64,000 nt of DNA from Streptomyces albicerus (GCF_008905045.1 NZ_VWMY01000003.1:54714-118713), one strand, 5' to 3'. Positions 24,726-33,912 are shown, counted from the stretch's first letter. Numbers and translations: made by a program. Notes: generated by a model from the sequence alone, not told the origin.

Positions 24726-26828
24726 ATGACCGGATCCCCCGGCGGTAGACCCCGCCCCTTCCTGCTGACCCCGCTACTCGTCCTCGCCCTACTGCTGTCC
24801 GTCCTCGTCGCCTTACCCGCCGCCACCGCCCACGCCGCCGAACCCGTCACCGACCCGATCCCGGAACGGCCGGCCGCCTCCGACATCGGGCTGACCGTCG
24901 AGGAGTACGCCCAGTTCCCCAAGACCGAGCCGCCGCCCGGGCCGGTCACCGATCCACGGCTGATGCGGCACGCCCGCATCAACCACCTGAGCGAACTGCC
25001 CGACCGCTCGGGCCGGATGGCCGTCCCGGACCTCAACGGCAAGCTCTATCTCGTCGAGGACGGCACCCCGCGCGTCTATCTCGACATCGCCGGCACCTTC
25101 GCCCCCGCGTTCTTCGCCAGCCAGGGCCTCGGCCAGGGCTTCGGGTTCGTCACCTTCGACCCCGGGTTCAAGCGGAACGGCCGCTTCTACACCGTCCACA
25201 CCGAGCTGGCCTCGGCCACCACCGCCGTACCCGACATGCGGCAGGCGGCCACTACGGCGTACCACGGCGTCGTCACCGAGTGGACGGCCGACGACCCCTC
25301 CGCCGACACCTTCCGGGGCACCCGCCGGGAGATCCTCCGCATCGGCTTCGCGGGCCGGGTCCACGGCATCCAGCAGATCGACTTCAACCCCACCGCCCGG
25401 CCCCACGACAAGGACTACGGGCTGCTCTACCTCGCCGTCGGCGACGGCGGCCAGGGCGCCAGGAACACCGAGCCGCAGAGCCTTGCCCTGCCGCACGGCA
25501 AGATCCTGCGCATCGACCCGCGGGGCCGTGACAGCGCCAACGGCAAGTACGGCATCCCGCCCGGCAACCCCTTCACCGGCACCCCCGGCGCGCTCGGCGA
25601 GATCTACGCGTACGGCATGCGGGACCCGCACCGCTTCAGCTGGGACCCCGGTGGCCGCCACGCCATGTATCTCGGCCATATAGGTGAGCACGCCATAGAG
25701 GCCGTCTACGAGGTGAGGGCCGGCGACAATCTCGGCTGGAGCGAACGCGAAGGCGCCTTCGTTTTCGACAAGACGGCCACCGACCCCTGCGCCAAGATCC
25801 TGCCGCTGCCCGCGGACGACGAGCAGTACGGATACACGTACCCCGTCGCCGCCTACGACCACGACCCGCCCGCCGACTGGAACTGCACCTCCGACGTCGG
25901 CCGGGCCATCGTCGGCGGCTTCGTCCACCGTGGCCGCGACCTGCCCGAGCTGCGCGGCAAGTACATCTTCGGCGACCTCGTCGACGGCCGGCTCCTCTTC
26001 GCCGACGCCAAGGACATGCGGCGGGGCGACAAGGAACTGGCCAAGCTGTACGAACTCATGCTGTACGACGCGAGCGGCGCCCGAGTGACCATGCAGGACC
26101 TGGCCGGGGACAGCCGAGTCGACCTCCGCTTCGGGCGGGACGCCGACGGGGGGCTCTATCTGCTCTCCAAGGCCAACGGCAAGATCTGGAAGGTCACCGG
26201 GACCCGGCAGTTCGCCTCCTGCGACACCGGCGGAGTCAAGGTCACCGACGTCATGGCCGGACGGAACTGGTCCCCGGTCACCCCGTCCAAGTGGCGGTTC
26301 CCGGGCCGTGAGGCGATCCTCGCCGAGGCCGGAGTCGCCCGTCCCGGTCCCAGGCGACCCTTCGAGTACGCCGTGCTCACCGCGGGACCCGCGGCCTTCG
26401 GCCCCGTACGGATCGACGCGGAGGTCCGTATCGACACCCCCGTGGAGATCACCAACCGGGACGTGATCATCGTCTTCGGGTACCAGTCCGACACGAAGTT
26501 CTATTACGCGCACCTGTCGACGGACAACACCATCTATCCGCACAACGGGATCTTCGTCGTGAACGACGCCGACCGGCTGCGGATCGAGGACCAGTGGAAC
26601 GGCACCACGGGCGCTCCGCCGGCCATCACCGACACCGCCTGGCATCAGGTGCGGGTGGTGCACTGCCCCGGAACCGGTGAGATCGCGGTCTATGTCGACG
26701 GCTCGAAACGGCCCCTGATGACCGCCGTCGACACCACGCTCTCCTCCGGCCGGGTCGGCTTCGGCTCGTTCGACAACACCGGTCGGCTGCGCGGCCTGAA
26801 GGTCACGGGGACGCCGGTGGCCGGATGA
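24726..26828 (+). CDS. Secreted PQQ-type sugar dehydrogenase (GSDH family) with C-terminal concanavalin-like domain
   Basis: Exported protein of 700 residues. Signal FLLTPLLVLALLLSVLVALP with AHAAEP cleavage region. Residues ~70-480 are the six-bladed propeller of soluble glucose/sorbosone dehydrogenases (GRMAVPDLNGKLYLVEDG, YLAVGDGGQGARNTEPQSLA, GMRDPHRFSWDP, GHIGEHAIEAV, GLYLLSKANGKIWKV). The last ~200 residues form a beta-sandwich similar to DUF1080/LamG carbohydrate-binding modules. Five bases separate it from the relic before it, suggesting they once formed one unit with the HAAT importer. The oxidised sugar is unknown. Confidence 0.8.
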   Translation: MTGSPGGRPRPFLLTPLLVLALLLSVLVALPAATAHAAEPVTDPIPERPAASDIGLTVEEYAQFPKTEPPPGPVTDPRLMRHARINHLSELPDRSGRMAVPDLNGKLYLVEDGTPRVYLDIAGTFAPAFFASQGLGQGFGFVTFDPGFKRNGRFYTVHTELASATTAVPDMRQAATTAYHGVVTEWTADDPSADTFRGTRREILRIGFAGRVHGIQQIDFNPTARPHDKDYGLLYLAVGDGGQGARNTEPQSLALPHGKILRIDPRGRDSANGKYGIPPGNPFTGTPGALGEIYAYGMRDPHRFSWDPGGRHAMYLGHIGEHAIEAVYEVRAGDNLGWSEREGAFVFDKTATDPCAKILPLPADDEQYGYTYPVAAYDHDPPADWNCTSDVGRAIVGGFVHRGRDLPELRGKYIFGDLVDGRLLFADAKDMRRGDKELAKLYELMLYDASGARVTMQDLAGDSRVDLRFGRDADGGLYLLSKANGKIWKVTGTRQFASCDTGGVKVTDVMAGRNWSPVTPSKWRFPGREAILAEAGVARPGPRRPFEYAVLTAGPAAFGPVRIDAEVRIDTPVEITNRDVIIVFGYQSDTKFYYAHLSTDNTIYPHNGIFVVNDADRLRIEDQWNGTTGAPPAITDTAWHQVRVVHCPGTGEIAVYVDGSKRPLMTAVDTTLSSGRVGFGSFDNTGRLRGLKVTGTPVAG

Positions 26829-26834
26829 CGCAGT

Positions 26835-26866
26835 CGCGGCCGGACCCGCAAATGGGTCCGGCCGCG
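26835..26866. terminator. Bidirectional terminator
   Basis: A perfect 13-bp stem (CGCGGCCGGACCC at 26835-26847 with its complement at 26854-26866) and a 6-nt loop lie between the convergent dehydrogenase and GH30 genes. It can end both transcripts. Confidence 0.75.
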
Positions 26867-26911
26867 GCGACGTCCCGGTCGTAACTGGGGTTGTACGCGG
26901 TCGTGCGGCGG

Positions 26912-28384
26912 TCAGACGGTCACGCCGTCGATCTCGAAGGTCTGCACCGACGCGGCGCCGAAGGGCACACTCAGGCTCTTGCCGTTCAGCCGGATGTCCG
27001 TGCGCGCGGTGTAGAGGTCGCCGCCGCCGGAGGTCGCGGTGCTCCAGCGCCGTACGAGCCCGCCCGTGCCCCCGGTGACCTGGCCGAAGCGGGACAGGTC
27101 GAAGGTGAGCGTCTGGGCGGCACCGGAGTTGACGGCCACGATGACCAGGCGCCGCTGCGCGGCGTCATGAGCCGCGACCGCGTAGCCGACGCCGGTGTCG
27201 AGGATGGTCATCCCGGGACGGATGTGACGGCTGAACTGGGCCATCACGTAGTACTTGGTCTGCACGGTGGTCGGCTGCAGGCTGCTCGCGTCGTACGCGA
27301 TCATCGCCCAGCCGGTGGACGGGTCCATCACCTGCCAGTAGACCCAGGCGGTCGGGTGCAGCCAGCGGAAGTCCAGGCACAGGTTGCTCGCCATGGTGAG
27401 GCCGGTGGCGTCCTTGTCGCCGGTCTCCGAGTTCCAGAGCTTCTTGCCCGCTGTCGTCACGACGTCCGTGTAGAGGAGGTCGCGGCGGCCGCCGGAGCCC
27501 TGGTAGCCGTGCACGTTGAACTGGCTGACCAGCGCCTTCGTCGACGCCCCGAAGGAGTTCCAGGTCGTGCGGGCCAGGTCGTAGCTCGTCTCGTCGGACG
27601 CGGAGATCCTGATGCCGGACAGACCGCGCTTGTCGAGTTCGCTGCGCATGTACGGGAGTACGGCCGCCTGGACGGAGGCGTCCATGTGGCAGCCCTCCTG
27701 CGTGCCGGTGGCCGTCCACCAGCTGGATGAGGGCTCGTTGAAGGGGTCGACGGTCGCGAAGTTCACGCCCCAGTTGTTCTTCGCGCGCAGGGCGACGGCG
27801 GCCAGGTGGGAGGCGTGCTGGCGGTAGTTCCAGGACTGGAGGTTGTTGCCGCCGCCGGACGCGCCCGACGGGTTGTGGTTGAGGCACATCCACCACATGG
27901 GCGAGTTGGCGAACAGCTCGGTGACAGCGCCTCGTTGGGTCGCCTTGCCCAGGGCGGCGCGCTGGTTCGCGTCGGCCGTCCAGTCCCAGGCCGAGGACGC
28001 GGGGTCCTCGTTGTTCCAGTCCTGCCAGAAGCCCTCGATCTGCTTGAAGGCCGGGATGTTGGGCGAGGCGACCATGCTCTGGCCCTCCACGCTGTTCCAG
28101 CTGCACGCGCCCAGGTTGTAGCGGGCGATGTTCATGCCCAGGCCCGGCAGCGTCCTGCCGCCGTACGCGACGTTCTTGGTGGTGAAGAAGATGTCGGCGA
28201 AGTCGTCACGCGCGCCGAACACGTTGGCCCACCACGCGAGCGAGGTGCCCCATCCCTCCCAACGCCCGTAGCTGGTACCGGGGTTGACCGCGACGGTCGC
28301 GTCGGCGCGAGCCGTGCCCGTCGCCAACGCGCTGCCCAGCAGCGTGCCGCCCGCCGCCGCCAGCAGCGATCTGCGCTTGATCAT
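26912..28384 (-). CDS. Secreted GH30-family glycosidase, endo-beta-1,6-galactanase-like
   Basis: Exported enzyme of 490 residues. Tat-like signal IKRRSLLAAAGG ending ATGTARA. The (beta/alpha)8 domain opens GRWEGWGTSLAWWANVFG, typical of fungal and Streptomyces GH30 endo-beta-1,6-galactanases. The acid/base Glu is Glu-217 in VDPFNEPSSS and the nucleophile Glu-320 in LWNSETGD. A C-terminal beta-sandwich (residues ~400-490) completes the GH30 architecture. GH30 retains configuration; this branch cuts beta-1,6-galactan side chains of arabinogalactan proteins. Divergent upstream region holds operator-like palindromes, suggesting LacI-type control. Confidence 0.8.
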   Translation of the reverse strand: MIKRRSLLAAAGGTLLGSALATGTARADATVAVNPGTSYGRWEGWGTSLAWWANVFGARDDFADIFFTTKNVAYGGRTLPGLGMNIARYNLGACSWNSVEGQSMVASPNIPAFKQIEGFWQDWNNEDPASSAWDWTADANQRAALGKATQRGAVTELFANSPMWWMCLNHNPSGASGGGNNLQSWNYRQHASHLAAVALRAKNNWGVNFATVDPFNEPSSSWWTATGTQEGCHMDASVQAAVLPYMRSELDKRGLSGIRISASDETSYDLARTTWNSFGASTKALVSQFNVHGYQGSGGRRDLLYTDVVTTAGKKLWNSETGDKDATGLTMASNLCLDFRWLHPTAWVYWQVMDPSTGWAMIAYDASSLQPTTVQTKYYVMAQFSRHIRPGMTILDTGVGYAVAAHDAAQRRLVIVAVNSGAAQTLTFDLSRFGQVTGGTGGLVRRWSTATSGGGDLYTARTDIRLNGKSLSVPFGAASVQTFEIDGVTV

Positions 28385-28437
28385 GGAGGTCTCCTGTCGC
28401 GCTCATGCCACAACCTGATTGAAGAATGAGGCGGGTG

Positions 28438-28470
28438 CAAACGGTTGTCGAGACGCATGACAGCGCTTTC
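28438..28470. promoter_or_regulatory. Operator cluster upstream of GH30
   Basis: CAAACGGTTG (28438-28447) is one base off the CAACCGGTTG palindrome found repeatedly further right. GACAGCGCTTTC (28459-28470) is one pair short of a perfect AGCGCT-centred LacI operator. TTTCGATAGTTTT follows at 28473. All lie within 90 bases of the GH30 start. Confidence 0.45.
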
Positions 28471-28549
28471 TGTTTCGATAGTTTTGCGGACGCCCGTGCC
28501 ACATGGCTTCACGGGCGCCCCTGCCGCCACAACGTTGCGGCCTTCCGTG

Positions 28550-29806
28550 TCACCACCGAGGGAGCTTGCCCTCGTACTCCGGGTGGACGCGCCGCATGTA
28601 ACCGGTGTCGTCGCGGGCCTTCATGCCCGAGTCGAGGTAGAGCCGGTGGAGCCGCTCCAGGGCGTCGTGGTCGAGCTCGACACCGAGACCGGGTCCCGTG
28701 GGGACCCTGACCGCGCCGTCGCGCAGTTCGAGGGCGCCGGGTACGACCACGTCGTCCGCGGAGTTCCACGGGTAGTGGGTGTCGCAGGAGGTGTCGAGGT
28801 TCGGGATCGCGGCGGCCACGTGGGTCATGGCGGCGAGGCTGATACCGAGGTGGGAGTTGGAGTGCATGGACAGGCCGATTCCGAACGCCTCGCAGACGGC
28901 GGCGAGTTCACGGGTGCGGCGCAGTCCGCCCCAGTAGTGGTGGTCGGTGAGGAGGACCTGGATCGCGTTCTGCTCGACGGCCGGCCGCAGGTGCTCCCAG
29001 GCGATCACGCACATGTTGGTGGCCAGCGGCATGGGTGAGGTCTTCGCGACCTCGGCCATACCGGCGATGGTGGGGGTGGGATCCTCCAGGTACTCCAGTA
29101 CGCCGTCCAGTTCGCGTGCCACGTACCGCGAAGTCTTCACCGTCCAGGCCGTGTTGGGATCGAGACGCAGGGGCCGGCCGGGAAAGGCCTCGGCCAGTGC
29201 CCTCATCGCGGCGATCTCCTCGTCGGGCGGGAACACCCCGCCCTTGAGCTTGAACGAGCGGAAGCCGTACCGCTGTTGCATCAGCCGGGCCTGCTCGACG
29301 ATGCCCGCCGGGTCGAGGGCCTCGCCCCAGTCGTCGCCGACGGCCGGGTTGCCGTCGAGCGCCGGGTGTCCGGCCCACTTGTAGAAGAGGTACGCGGCGA
29401 AGGGCACCCGGTCGCGGACCGTGCCGCCCAGCAGGTCGCTGACGGAGCGCCCGAGGAGCTTGCCCTGCGCGTCGAGGCAGGCGACCTCCACGGCGGAGGT
29501 GGTCCAGCCCCGCTCGTGGGAGCTGGGCACGGTGGGCTGCAGGGCGGCGTCGATCGCGGCGGAGACGGCCGTGGTGTCGAAGACGTCCATGCCGACGACC
29601 GTCTGCGCGGCGGCCCGCAGGCGTTCGACGCGTACGTCGCCGCCGGTCGACTCACCGAGTCCCACCGTGCCGTCCGCCAGGACGAGTTGCAGGATCACGC
29701 GCAGGGCGAGGTGCTCGTGCACCCCGCTGGAGTTGAGGAGTGGCGGGTCGCGGAACGCGATCGGCGTGACGATCAGTTCACGGATCCGGCTGTCGGTCGC
29801 GGTCAT
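28550..29806 (-). CDS. Enolase-superfamily sugar-acid dehydratase (glucarate dehydratase-like)
   Basis: Mandelate racemase/muconate lactonizing-type enzyme, 418 residues. FKLKGG gives the KxK base (Lys-186, Lys-188); the metal ligands are Asp-216 in LDPNTAW, Glu-241 in LEDPTP and an Asn in ATNMCVI; HSNSHLGISLAAMTHVAAA carries the His of the His-Asp dyad. This pattern is that of glucarate/galactarate dehydratases, which make 5-keto-4-deoxyglucarate from aldarates. It would fit downstream of sugar or uronate oxidation. It is read from its own start on the minus strand, 120 bases below the maleylacetate reductase stop. Substrate stereochemistry cannot be told by eye. Confidence 0.8.
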   Translation of the reverse strand: MTATDSRIRELIVTPIAFRDPPLLNSSGVHEHLALRVILQLVLADGTVGLGESTGGDVRVERLRAAAQTVVGMDVFDTTAVSAAIDAALQPTVPSSHERGWTTSAVEVACLDAQGKLLGRSVSDLLGGTVRDRVPFAAYLFYKWAGHPALDGNPAVGDDWGEALDPAGIVEQARLMQQRYGFRSFKLKGGVFPPDEEIAAMRALAEAFPGRPLRLDPNTAWTVKTSRYVARELDGVLEYLEDPTPTIAGMAEVAKTSPMPLATNMCVIAWEHLRPAVEQNAIQVLLTDHHYWGGLRRTRELAAVCEAFGIGLSMHSNSHLGISLAAMTHVAAAIPNLDTSCDTHYPWNSADDVVVPGALELRDGAVRVPTGPGLGVELDHDALERLHRLYLDSGMKARDDTGYMRRVHPEYEGKLPRW

Positions 29807-29903
29807 GAGCGGACTGCCTCCAGGCCGTGGTCGATGGGTTCACCGGCCGGGCGATGGCGGTGACCCGAACACGCTAAGCGCTCCGCCGGAGGCACGGTGC
29901 CCC

Positions 29904-29921
29904 GCGCCCCTTACGGGGCGC
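29904..29921 (-). terminator. Hairpin downstream of maleylacetate reductase
   Basis: GCGCCCC (29904-29910) pairs perfectly with GGGGCGC (29915-29921) across TTAC. It lies just beyond the maleylacetate reductase stop and matches the hairpin part of the dispersed repeat seen at 31969, 37485 and 56181. Confidence 0.65.
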
Positions 29922-29926
29922 TGCGG

Positions 29927-31000
29927 CTACTCCGGGAAACCGACATGAGGGACTTCCCCCGCGTACGCCGCCCTCAGTACGGCCAGCGCGCCCTCCGCCG
30001 TGACCTCGCGCGGGTTGGCGTACGACTGCCCTGCGGTCTGCTCGGCCGCAACCTTCAAGTCGGCCTCGGCCAGGCCGAGTTGGGCAAGTGAGCGGGGTGC
30101 GCCGAGGTGTCCGGCCAGGGTCCACAGGGCGTGCGGGGCGTTGTCGGTTTCGAGGGCGCGGCCGAGCGCCGCGATCGCCTCGGGAACGGCGGGCGCGTTG
30201 TACGCGAGGGCGTACGGGAGGACCACCGTGTGCGTCTCCGCGTGCGGCAGGCCGAAGGTGCCACCGAGCACGTGGCAGAGCTTGTGGTGCAGGCCCATGG
30301 TGGTCGCGCCCAGGCAGGAGCCGCAGAGCCAGGCTCCGTAGAGGGCACGGCCGCGCGCCTCCAGGGCTTCCGGTTCGGCGGCGACCTCCGGGAGTGCCGA
30401 GGTCATCGCGCGTACGCCCTCCTCGGCCATCAGCGCGACGAGGGGTGAGGTGTCGGGGGCGTACAGCGCCTCGACGGCGTGCGCGACGGCGTTGATGCCG
30501 CTGGTGACGGAGAGGGGTACGGGCATGGAGAGGGTGAGCTCGGGGTCGTACACCACACTGCGCGGGAGAACCGACGGGTCGCGGCCGGTGCGCTTCGCGC
30601 CGTGTTCGGTGAGGCCCCACACGGGGGTCATCTCGGAGCCGGAGTACGTGGAGGGCACGGCGATCAGCGGCAGGCCGGTGCGCAGGGCGATCGCCTTGCC
30701 GAGGCCGATCGCCGAACCGCCGCCGACCGAGACACAGCCGTCGGCGTCGGCGGCGCGCGCCACTGCGACGGCCCGGTCGGCGACCTCGACCGGGACGTGC
30801 ATCCGGGCCTCGGCGTGCAGTCCGGCGCTCAACGGGCCGAGCGAGTCCGCGACCGCCCGCGCGGTGTCCGCGCCGCGAGCGCCGGACACCACCAACACCC
30901 GCCGCAGGCCGAGCCGTCGGACCTCATCCGCCGTGGCGGTCACGGAGGCGCCGGGCCGGAAGACGACCCGCATGGGCTGGGCTTCGTACGAGAAGTTCAT
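29927..31000 (-). CDS. Maleylacetate reductase (iron-type alcohol dehydrogenase family)
   Basis: 357 residues. Opening NFSYEAQPMRVVFRPGA, nucleotide-binding VSVGGGSAIGLGKAIAL, PSTYSGSEMTPVWG, SGINAVAHAVEALYAP and the His-rich GLHHKLCHVLGG with HAETHTVVLPYAL are the standard maleylacetate reductase series. It reduces maleylacetate to 3-oxoadipate with NAD(P)H, the step after ring cleavage of hydroxyquinol. Its start overlaps the dioxygenase stop by 4 bases, so the two are coupled. Confidence 0.9.
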   Translation of the reverse strand: MNFSYEAQPMRVVFRPGASVTATADEVRRLGLRRVLVVSGARGADTARAVADSLGPLSAGLHAEARMHVPVEVADRAVAVARAADADGCVSVGGGSAIGLGKAIALRTGLPLIAVPSTYSGSEMTPVWGLTEHGAKRTGRDPSVLPRSVVYDPELTLSMPVPLSVTSGINAVAHAVEALYAPDTSPLVALMAEEGVRAMTSALPEVAAEPEALEARGRALYGAWLCGSCLGATTMGLHHKLCHVLGGTFGLPHAETHTVVLPYALAYNAPAVPEAIAALGRALETDNAPHALWTLAGHLGAPRSLAQLGLAEADLKVAAEQTAGQSYANPREVTAEGALAVLRAAYAGEVPHVGFPE

Positions 31001-31872
31001 GCGGCGGGCCCCGGGGTGAGTACGAGGTCGAAGCGGGCGTGCCGGAAGGGGTTCGGGATGCCGAACTCCCGTGCCAGGGAGGGGTCGTCGGTCTCGGTGA
31101 AGTCCTGGACCAGGCTGCTTTTCACCGCGAAGACCGCGTCCGAGTCGAGGTAGTCGCTGCCCGCCACGAAGATGTGTGTGGTGACGGGGGTGTGGCCCTC
31201 GGCGGTGGCGATGAAGTGGATGTGCGCGGGGCGGTAGGGGTGCCGGCCGGTGGCGCGGAGCAGATCGCCGACCGGGCCGTCGGTCGGGATGGGATACGGG
31301 CTCGGTACGCAGGTGCGGAACCAGAAGCGGCCTGCCGCGTCCGTCGTGAAGAGGCCGCGGCCGTTGCCCGGCGGCTGGACGTCCGGTCGTTGCACGTCAT
31401 AGAAGCCGTCCGCGTCGGCCTGCCACACGTCGAGGATCGCGCCGGGCAGCGGTGTGCCGTCCTGGGAGAGCACCCGGCCGCTGACCACGCACGGTTCGCC
31501 GGTGCCCACCAGGTCGATGTCCGCGCCGAGTTCACGAACCGGGGATTCGGTCATGTGGAAGGGGCCGAGGACGGTCGACTCGGTGGCGCCCGGGCCGCGG
31601 CGCGCGTTCAGGCTCTCGACCAGCATGGACACCCCGAGCACGTCCGAGAGCAGGATGAACTCCTGACGGGTGTCGGTGCACTTCTGCCCCGTCGCCGTCA
31701 GGAACCCGATCGCCCGCTCCCACTCCTCCTGCGTGAGCTCCGTCTCGCGCGCGAAGTCGTGAAGGTGCCGGATCAGCGCACTCAGCAGCTCACGCAGCCG
31801 CGGCTCGGTACTCGCACCAAGACTGCCGACGGCCTCCTCGGTGACGGTGGTTTCACTGGCATCGATGATCAT
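30997..31872 (-). CDS. Hydroxyquinol 1,2-dioxygenase (intradiol family)
   Basis: 291 residues. N-terminal helical dimerisation domain (TRQEFILLSDVLGVSMLVES), then the intradiol beta-sandwich. Fe(III) ligands are visible as Tyr in ADGFYDVQ, Tyr in SPYPIPTDGP, and two His in HPYRPAHIHFIA. These features and the maleylacetate reductase next door point to hydroxyquinol (1,2,4-trihydroxybenzene) cleavage to maleylacetate rather than catechol. Upstream are a 200-base gap with a dispersed repeat and then the monooxygenase. Confidence 0.88.
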   Translation of the reverse strand: MIIDASETTVTEEAVGSLGASTEPRLRELLSALIRHLHDFARETELTQEEWERAIGFLTATGQKCTDTRQEFILLSDVLGVSMLVESLNARRGPGATESTVLGPFHMTESPVRELGADIDLVGTGEPCVVSGRVLSQDGTPLPGAILDVWQADADGFYDVQRPDVQPPGNGRGLFTTDAAGRFWFRTCVPSPYPIPTDGPVGDLLRATGRHPYRPAHIHFIATAEGHTPVTTHIFVAGSDYLDSDAVFAVKSSLVQDFTETDDPSLAREFGIPNPFRHARFDLVLTPGPAA

Positions 31873-31968
31873 GACGACTCCTGATCCACTGTGTTCCCGC
31901 TGTCCGCTGTTTCCCGCTTCCCACGATCTTCATCCCTGCCAAGCACGGGGCGGCCCCGCAGGGGGGCG

Positions 31969-32017
31969 CCCCGTAAGGGGCGCGGGGAACTGCGCGACCA
32001 GCCCCCACGCACCCGCA
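31969..32017 (+). repeat. Dispersed intergenic repeat (copy 1)
   Basis: CCCCGTAAGGGG hairpin followed by CGCGGGGAACTGCGCGACCA and GCCCCCAC, then CACCCGCAG. It is nearly identical to 37485-37533 and, inverted, to 56181-56227. It lies at the 3' side of the monooxygenase gene. The hairpin may act as terminator. Confidence 0.75.
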
Positions 32018-32071
32018 GAAAAGCCCCAACCCGCAGAACCTCATGCCCCACCAGCGGAGCTACCGGCGGAG

Positions 32072-33862
32072 CTACCGTCCGAGGATCCGCCGCAGCGCGT
32101 CGCTCAGCAACCGCTCGGCCTGATCGGCATCCGCGGCAGCCGCCCCGTACCGGAAGGCGACATACCCGTCGGGCCGTACGAGCAGGACACCCGAGTCGGA
32201 TATCCCGCTGAGCCGAGCCCAGTCACCGTACGGGTCCTCGTACTGCCGACCGGGGCCGACGACAGCGGTGGCGATGTCCGGGCCGACGGCCTCCGCGGCC
32301 CGCAGCCAGCAGTCGCCGCCGATGCCGGTGAACAGCGTGAAGCGGCCCTGACCTGCGGCGTCGAGGGTGGACAGGGTGCGGGTCCCGGCCGTGATCCAGG
32401 CGTGCGGCAGCTTGGCGCCGGGCCGGGAGGAGGGCTGGTGGTACAGCTCGGGGTCCCGTTCGAAGCCGGGGTCGGGCGTGCCGTCGGGCACGATCGCGTC
32501 CGACGAGTAGCGCTGATTGAGATCGACGCCGTGCGCGTTGAACTCGTACACCTTGAAGGCGATCGCCTCGCGGAGCCGGGCACGCTGCTTCTCGGCGGCC
32601 TCGGTCGCGTCCTTGCGGGCGGCGATGTTGGCCCACAGCTGCTCGGGGCTCTGCGGCGAGAGGCCGTCCAGCGCCTCGAAGATGGGCGCGGTCTCGCCGA
32701 TGGACTTGTTGGCGCGGGTGACGATCTGCTTGCCGATCGGGGCCCGCTCCTCCGTGTACGTGTCGAGCAGCTTCGGCGAGGCCGTGCCGTCGAGGACGAG
32801 CTTGAGCTTCCAGGCCAGGTTGTACGAGTCCTGGATGGAGGTGTTGGAGCCGAGACCGTTGGACGGCGGGTGGCGGTGCGTGGCGTCGCCCGCGCAGAAC
32901 ACGCGGCCGTTGGAGTACCTCTCCGCGTACATCTCGTTGACCGTCCACGCCGACGACGACTTGATCGTCACCGGGATCTCGTCGTCGCCGACGAGCCTGC
33001 GGACGATCGACTCCGCGTACTCGGTGGTGAGGTCCGGGGCGCCCGCGGTCACGTCGTAGCCCCAGACGATCATCCACTCGTTCCAGGGGCGGACATTGCG
33101 CACCAGGCCCGCGCCGATGCCGCCGACCGTGGCACCGGGGGCGAGCACCCAGTACAGCGTCGACGGACGGTACGCCGTGTACTTGGTCAGGTCCGCGTCG
33201 AAGACGATGTTGATGCTGCCGGCCACGCCCATCTGGCCGCCCATCGGCAGGCCCGCGTCCTCGGCGACCTTGGAGCGGCCGCCGTCGGCGCCGATCAGGT
33301 ACTTGGCGCGAATGGTGTACTCGTCGCCGCGCAGCCGGTCCTCGACGGTGACGGTGACTCCGTCGGCGTCCTGGACGAAGGACTTGTAGACGGTGCTGAA
33401 GCGGACGTGGGTGCCGCGGGCGAGGGCGGCGTCGACGAGGACCGGCTCCATGAGGTGCTGCGGCATGTCGCACATGCGGGTGGGGCTGGCGAGTTCATGC
33501 GCGGCCTGCACGAGGGGGTCGTTGCCCCAGGAGCGGACGCGGCCCAGCTCCTCGCCGGCCAGGCTGGTGCAGAAGGTGGTGTTGCCCATCAGGTGCTGGG
33601 GCGTGGCCTGCGCGATGACGTCCCGCTCGACGCCGAGGTCGCGCAGGACCTCCATCGTGCGCTGGTTGGTGATGTGGGCGCGGGGCGTGTCTGCGAGGCT
33701 CGCGTAGCGGGTGACGACCATGTTCGGCACGCCGTACGTGCTCAGGGCCAGGGCGGCCGAGGCGCCCGCGGGGCCGCTGCCCACGATCAGTACGTCGGTC
33801 TCGACTACGGGCTCGACGGTGTGCACGGGAACGCTCCAGTGGATGAGAACGGCACCAACCAT
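32072..33862 (-). CDS. FAD-dependent aromatic-ring monooxygenase (TfdB/phenol hydroxylase-like)
   Basis: Class A flavin monooxygenase of 596 residues. FAD-binding VLIVGSGPAGASAALAL (near 25-41), the DG motif in LIGADGGRSKVAEDAG, and the GD motif in VFCAGDATHRHPPSNGLG are all in place, with a thioredoxin-like C-terminal domain (LFTGIGGDCWLRAAEAV). Relatives hydroxylate phenols such as 2,4-dichlorophenol or 3-hydroxybenzoate. Beside hydroxyquinol dioxygenase and maleylacetate reductase it probably makes hydroxyquinol from a dihydroxybenzene such as resorcinol. The start lies inside a promoter module also present upstream of the YceI-like gene. Confidence 0.86.
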   Translation of the reverse strand: MVGAVLIHWSVPVHTVEPVVETDVLIVGSGPAGASAALALSTYGVPNMVVTRYASLADTPRAHITNQRTMEVLRDLGVERDVIAQATPQHLMGNTTFCTSLAGEELGRVRSWGNDPLVQAAHELASPTRMCDMPQHLMEPVLVDAALARGTHVRFSTVYKSFVQDADGVTVTVEDRLRGDEYTIRAKYLIGADGGRSKVAEDAGLPMGGQMGVAGSINIVFDADLTKYTAYRPSTLYWVLAPGATVGGIGAGLVRNVRPWNEWMIVWGYDVTAGAPDLTTEYAESIVRRLVGDDEIPVTIKSSSAWTVNEMYAERYSNGRVFCAGDATHRHPPSNGLGSNTSIQDSYNLAWKLKLVLDGTASPKLLDTYTEERAPIGKQIVTRANKSIGETAPIFEALDGLSPQSPEQLWANIAARKDATEAAEKQRARLREAIAFKVYEFNAHGVDLNQRYSSDAIVPDGTPDPGFERDPELYHQPSSRPGAKLPHAWITAGTRTLSTLDAAGQGRFTLFTGIGGDCWLRAAEAVGPDIATAVVGPGRQYEDPYGDWARLSGISDSGVLLVRPDGYVAFRYGAAAADADQAERLLSDALRRILGR

Positions 33863-33895
33863 TCATGATCATGGGGCGGTGGGCGGGGGCGTGGG

Positions 33896-33912
33896 TGTCT
33901 CATTACGAGACA
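33896..33912. promoter_or_regulatory. Operator TGTCTC-N5-GAGACA (copy 2)
   Basis: Identical to 17646-17662, including flanking GCGTGGG and the CCATTCATGATC block 37 bases to the left. Here it lies between the monooxygenase and a divergent enhancer-binding-protein-like regulator, its probable binder. Confidence 0.65.
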
